A stretch of 6,833 bases of DNA from an uncultured Pirellulaceae bacterium (GTDB taxonomy: Bacteria > Planctomycetota > Planctomycetia > Pirellulales > Pirellulaceae), in NCBI GenBank assembly GCA_934255105.1, contig CAKQNH010000255.1, positions 1 to 6,833 of the forward strand, read 5' to 3'. Every line of letters starts with the position of its first letter. The stretch's first letter is position 1. A program made the position numbers and the translations under genes. The notes under the pieces are model-generated. The model was not told the DNA's origin. It saw only the letters and a list, made by a program, of their open reading frames with translations, and ran no database searches. This document shows positions 6,117 to 6,833 of this stretch, piece after piece.

Positions 6117-6833
6117 CTAGGGATCCGTTAAATTGGGGGCCCATAGTCCGGCTTTCAGCTCAGGCGTTTTTCCCGACGCTGGAAACGTCGTCTTCGTTGC
6201 TGCCGACAATTGCGTTGTCAGTTGCTTGACGGTATCGGCGAACTCGGGTTTCTCAGCTAGGTTGGTCAGTTCTTTTGGATCGGTGTCATGGTCGTACAAT
6301 TCCCGACCTCGCTGGCCACCATCCCACAGCGTGAAACGCCATTTGGGCGTTCGGAGACTGTAGCCAAAGAAGCTATTTCTATCCGCCTCCGCGTCTTTGT
6401 TTGCTGCGGCGCGCTTCTTTCCACCGCCGCCGGCGTTTCGAACCACTTGGGTGATTGCCCAGCCGCGTCCAACAAAATCCGGATCCTTCAACATGGGTAC
6501 CAAACTTTGACCTTGGAGGTTATCCTGCGTTTCAACACCGCAAAGCTCGGCAAGCGTCGGGAAAACGTCAACCAGCGAGACTGGCGATTTGGCAATTCGT
6601 CCTTTTGTGCCCACACCGGGCGCGACGATCAACAGCGGAACTCTCGCGCTTTCTTCAAACAAACTTTGCTTTTGCCAGAGCCCGTGTTCGCCTGTGTGAT
6701 AGCCGTGGTCGCTGGTGAAGACGATGATCGTATTTTCTGCGAGTCCCAATCGATCCAGGGTATCAATCACACTTCCAACTTGAGCATCCATGAAGCTGAT
6801 ACTGGCGTAGTAAGCCTGCAAGGCCTTCCTCCG
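6117..6833 (-). CDS. Sulfatase, iduronate-2-sulfatase-like (C-terminal part; start lies beyond the right edge)
   Basis: The minus-strand frame is open from the right edge (codons from 6833) to a TAG at 6117-6119, giving 238 residues. It reads through the TTG at 6819-6821: the preceding Arg-Arg-Lys-Ala before LQAYYASISFMDAQ is conserved in such sulfatases, so the gene is cut by the window and does not start there. Diagnostic features are the metal-site SDHG with a following YHTGEHGLW (DHGYH encoded at 6696-6710), a Lys soon after it in WQKQS, the 'ESARVPLL' turn, and C-terminal GYSLRT and ELYDHDTDPKE-type motifs typical of iduronate-2-sulfatase-like (S1 family) enzymes. The formylglycine motif C-x-P-S-R would be upstream, outside the window, so activity cannot be judged. 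Members hydrolyse sulfate esters of glycans, generally after export, and are greatly expanded in planctomycetes. An insert rich in Gly, Lys and Ala (encoded around 6390-6440) looks like a surface loop. It is convergent with the RNA repair operon and functionally unrelated. Confidence 0.93.
   Translation of the reverse strand, partial: RRKALQAYYASISFMDAQVGSVIDTLDRLGLAENTIIVFTSDHGYHTGEHGLWQKQSLFEESARVPLLIVAPGVGTKGRIAKSPVSLVDVFPTLAELCGVETQDNLQGQSLVPMLKDPDFVGRGWAITQVVRNAGGGGKKRAAANKDAEADRNSFFGYSLRTPKWRFTLWDGGQRGRELYDHDTDPKELTNLAEKPEFADTVKQLTTQLSAATKTTFPASGKTPELKAGLWAPNLTDP

Noticed and set aside
5922..6131. Plus-strand open frame of 69 codons after pnkp
   Set aside because: It overlaps the pnkp end and the sulfatase 3' end, has no recognisable domain and no ribosome binding site.
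6001..6133. Possible integron attC-like site (CTCTAAC near 6005 and GTTAAAT at 6127-6133)
   Set aside because: The left core does not match RYYYAAC, the right core lies inside the sulfatase coding end, and there is no integrase or second site in the window.
6117..6821. Sulfatase starting at TTG 6821
   Set aside because: Codons upstream to the window edge continue the conserved sulfatase sequence (Arg-Arg-Lys-Ala), so the gene is truncated by the window and does not start there.

Overview
The window centres on a three-gene, same-strand cluster for RNA repair. It encodes a bacterial Hen1 3'-terminal RNA ribose 2'-O-methyltransferase (540-1955), a HEAT-repeat-like protein of unknown role (2002-3324), and a full-length Pnkp polynucleotide kinase/phosphatase/ligase (3335-5938). 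The gaps are 46 and 10 bp, so the three are probably one operon. In the characterised Pnkp/Hen1 system, Pnkp heals and seals ribotoxin-cut RNA (typically tRNA) and Hen1 methylates the terminal 2'-OH before sealing, so the repaired site cannot be cut again at the same place. All the signature residues of both enzymes can be read here. Many fall at the same or nearly the same residue numbers that I recall for the Clostridium thermocellum enzymes, so the system looks intact. The HEAT-like protein between them is the least explained part and is the candidate for an undescribed third component.

Layout. Positions 1-206 hold the 3' end of a plus-strand gene whose C-terminus resembles the C-terminal domain of some serine hydrolases (beta-lactamase/DUF3471 type). 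Positions 207-539 are intergenic; they contain a perfect 7-bp hairpin at 304-321 (possible terminator) and a perfect inverted repeat overlapping a -10-like hexamer at 492-509, just before hen1. A four-copy degenerate heptamer tract (GGNTGAR) covers the hen1 stop codon. After pnkp there is a 178-bp convergent intergenic region with weak stem-loops. A sulfatase gene then enters from the right edge on the minus strand and ends at 6117.

Organism. The iduronate-2-sulfatase-like sulfatase, the serine-hydrolase-like neighbour, intermediate base composition and mixed presence and absence of Shine-Dalgarno sequences suggest a planctomycete (Pirellulales-like). This is inference: no rRNA or other marker gene is present. 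No tRNA, rRNA, CRISPR array, insertion sequence or integrase was found.
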